From JBCDCE01 sp039182515 (GTDB lineage Bacteria; Pseudomonadota; Alphaproteobacteria; Rhodobacterales; Rhodobacteraceae), in contig JBCDCE010000077.1 in the NCBI GenBank assembly GCA_039182515.1, positions 1-15,238 of the forward strand: a stretch of DNA of 15,238 nucleotides. Direction: 5' to 3'. Position numbers and translations under genes: made by a program. The notes beneath the pieces are model-generated. The model did no database searches. It saw only the letters and a list, made by a program, of their open reading frames with translations, and had not been told where the DNA came from. Positions 15,196 through 15,238 of this stretch are shown here, in pieces. The stretch's first letter is position 1. Each line of letters begins with the position of its first letter.

Positions 15196-15238
15196 TTAAA
15201 GCAGTTTCAACTCACCTGCAGACTGACGCCCATCGCGC
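15196..15238 (-). CDS. Possible C-terminal end of an unidentified minus-strand gene (partial)
   Basis: Reading the minus strand from the window edge, one frame gives DGRQSAGELKLL and a TAA stop at 15196-15198. Its stop lies 53 bp beyond a hairpin that could terminate it. Only 13 codons are visible, so this is a guess from context; I cannot name the product. Confidence 0.25.
   Translation of the reverse strand, partial: RDGRQSAGELKLL

Noticed and set aside
1..15238. CRISPR arrays, insertion sequences, tRNA or rRNA genes
   Set aside because: I looked for regularly spaced repeats, transposase motifs with terminal inverted repeats, and tRNA/rRNA signatures on both strands and found none.

Overview
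The window looks like chromosomal DNA of a Rhodobacterales (Roseobacter-group) alphaproteobacterium. This is inferred from family resemblance, not from a database search. The supporting genes are an alphaproteobacterial-type ParE, an AatA-type aspartate aminotransferase, an LdtR-like MarR regulator whose best known relatives are in Rhizobiales, an SdhE small enough to sit in a two-gene unit, and a flavin-dependent thymidylate synthase ThyX. Base composition is moderately GC-rich. The first gene and the stretch around 3150-3300 are clearly more AT-rich.

Layout. Positions 24-2585 (minus strand) hold parE followed by a small SUFU-domain gene. The parE reading frame is broken once, at a short AG repeat. 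Positions 2586-3566 form a gene-poor kilobase with hairpins, a likely parE promoter and no convincing protein gene. Positions 3567-7209 (plus) hold a MATE efflux pump and a large Sel1-repeat lipoprotein. A GC-rich palindromic segment (7219-7310) separates this from a minus-strand pair: aspartate aminotransferase, then a 130-aa protein of unknown function. From 9113 (plus) come an XRE-type regulator overlapping sdhE and then the LdtR-like regulator, which converges almost directly on a glyoxalase I gene (minus).

Positions 11031-13610 (minus) hold the most notable pair: a surface lipoprotein with a TbpB-like barrel region, followed six bases later by a Slam-type outer-membrane protein (TPR plus DUF560 barrel). 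This looks like a compact type XI secretion unit. thyX is transcribed divergently from it. A small exported protein, a hairpin and the tail of an unidentified minus-strand reading frame close the window.

How the genes fit together. Most are housekeeping: DNA topology, dTMP synthesis, transamination, flavinylation of succinate dehydrogenase and methylglyoxal detoxification. The accessory content is the SUFU gene (probably an orphan immunity protein), the Sel1 lipoprotein and the Slam/lipoprotein pair. I found no CRISPR array, insertion sequence, tRNA or rRNA.
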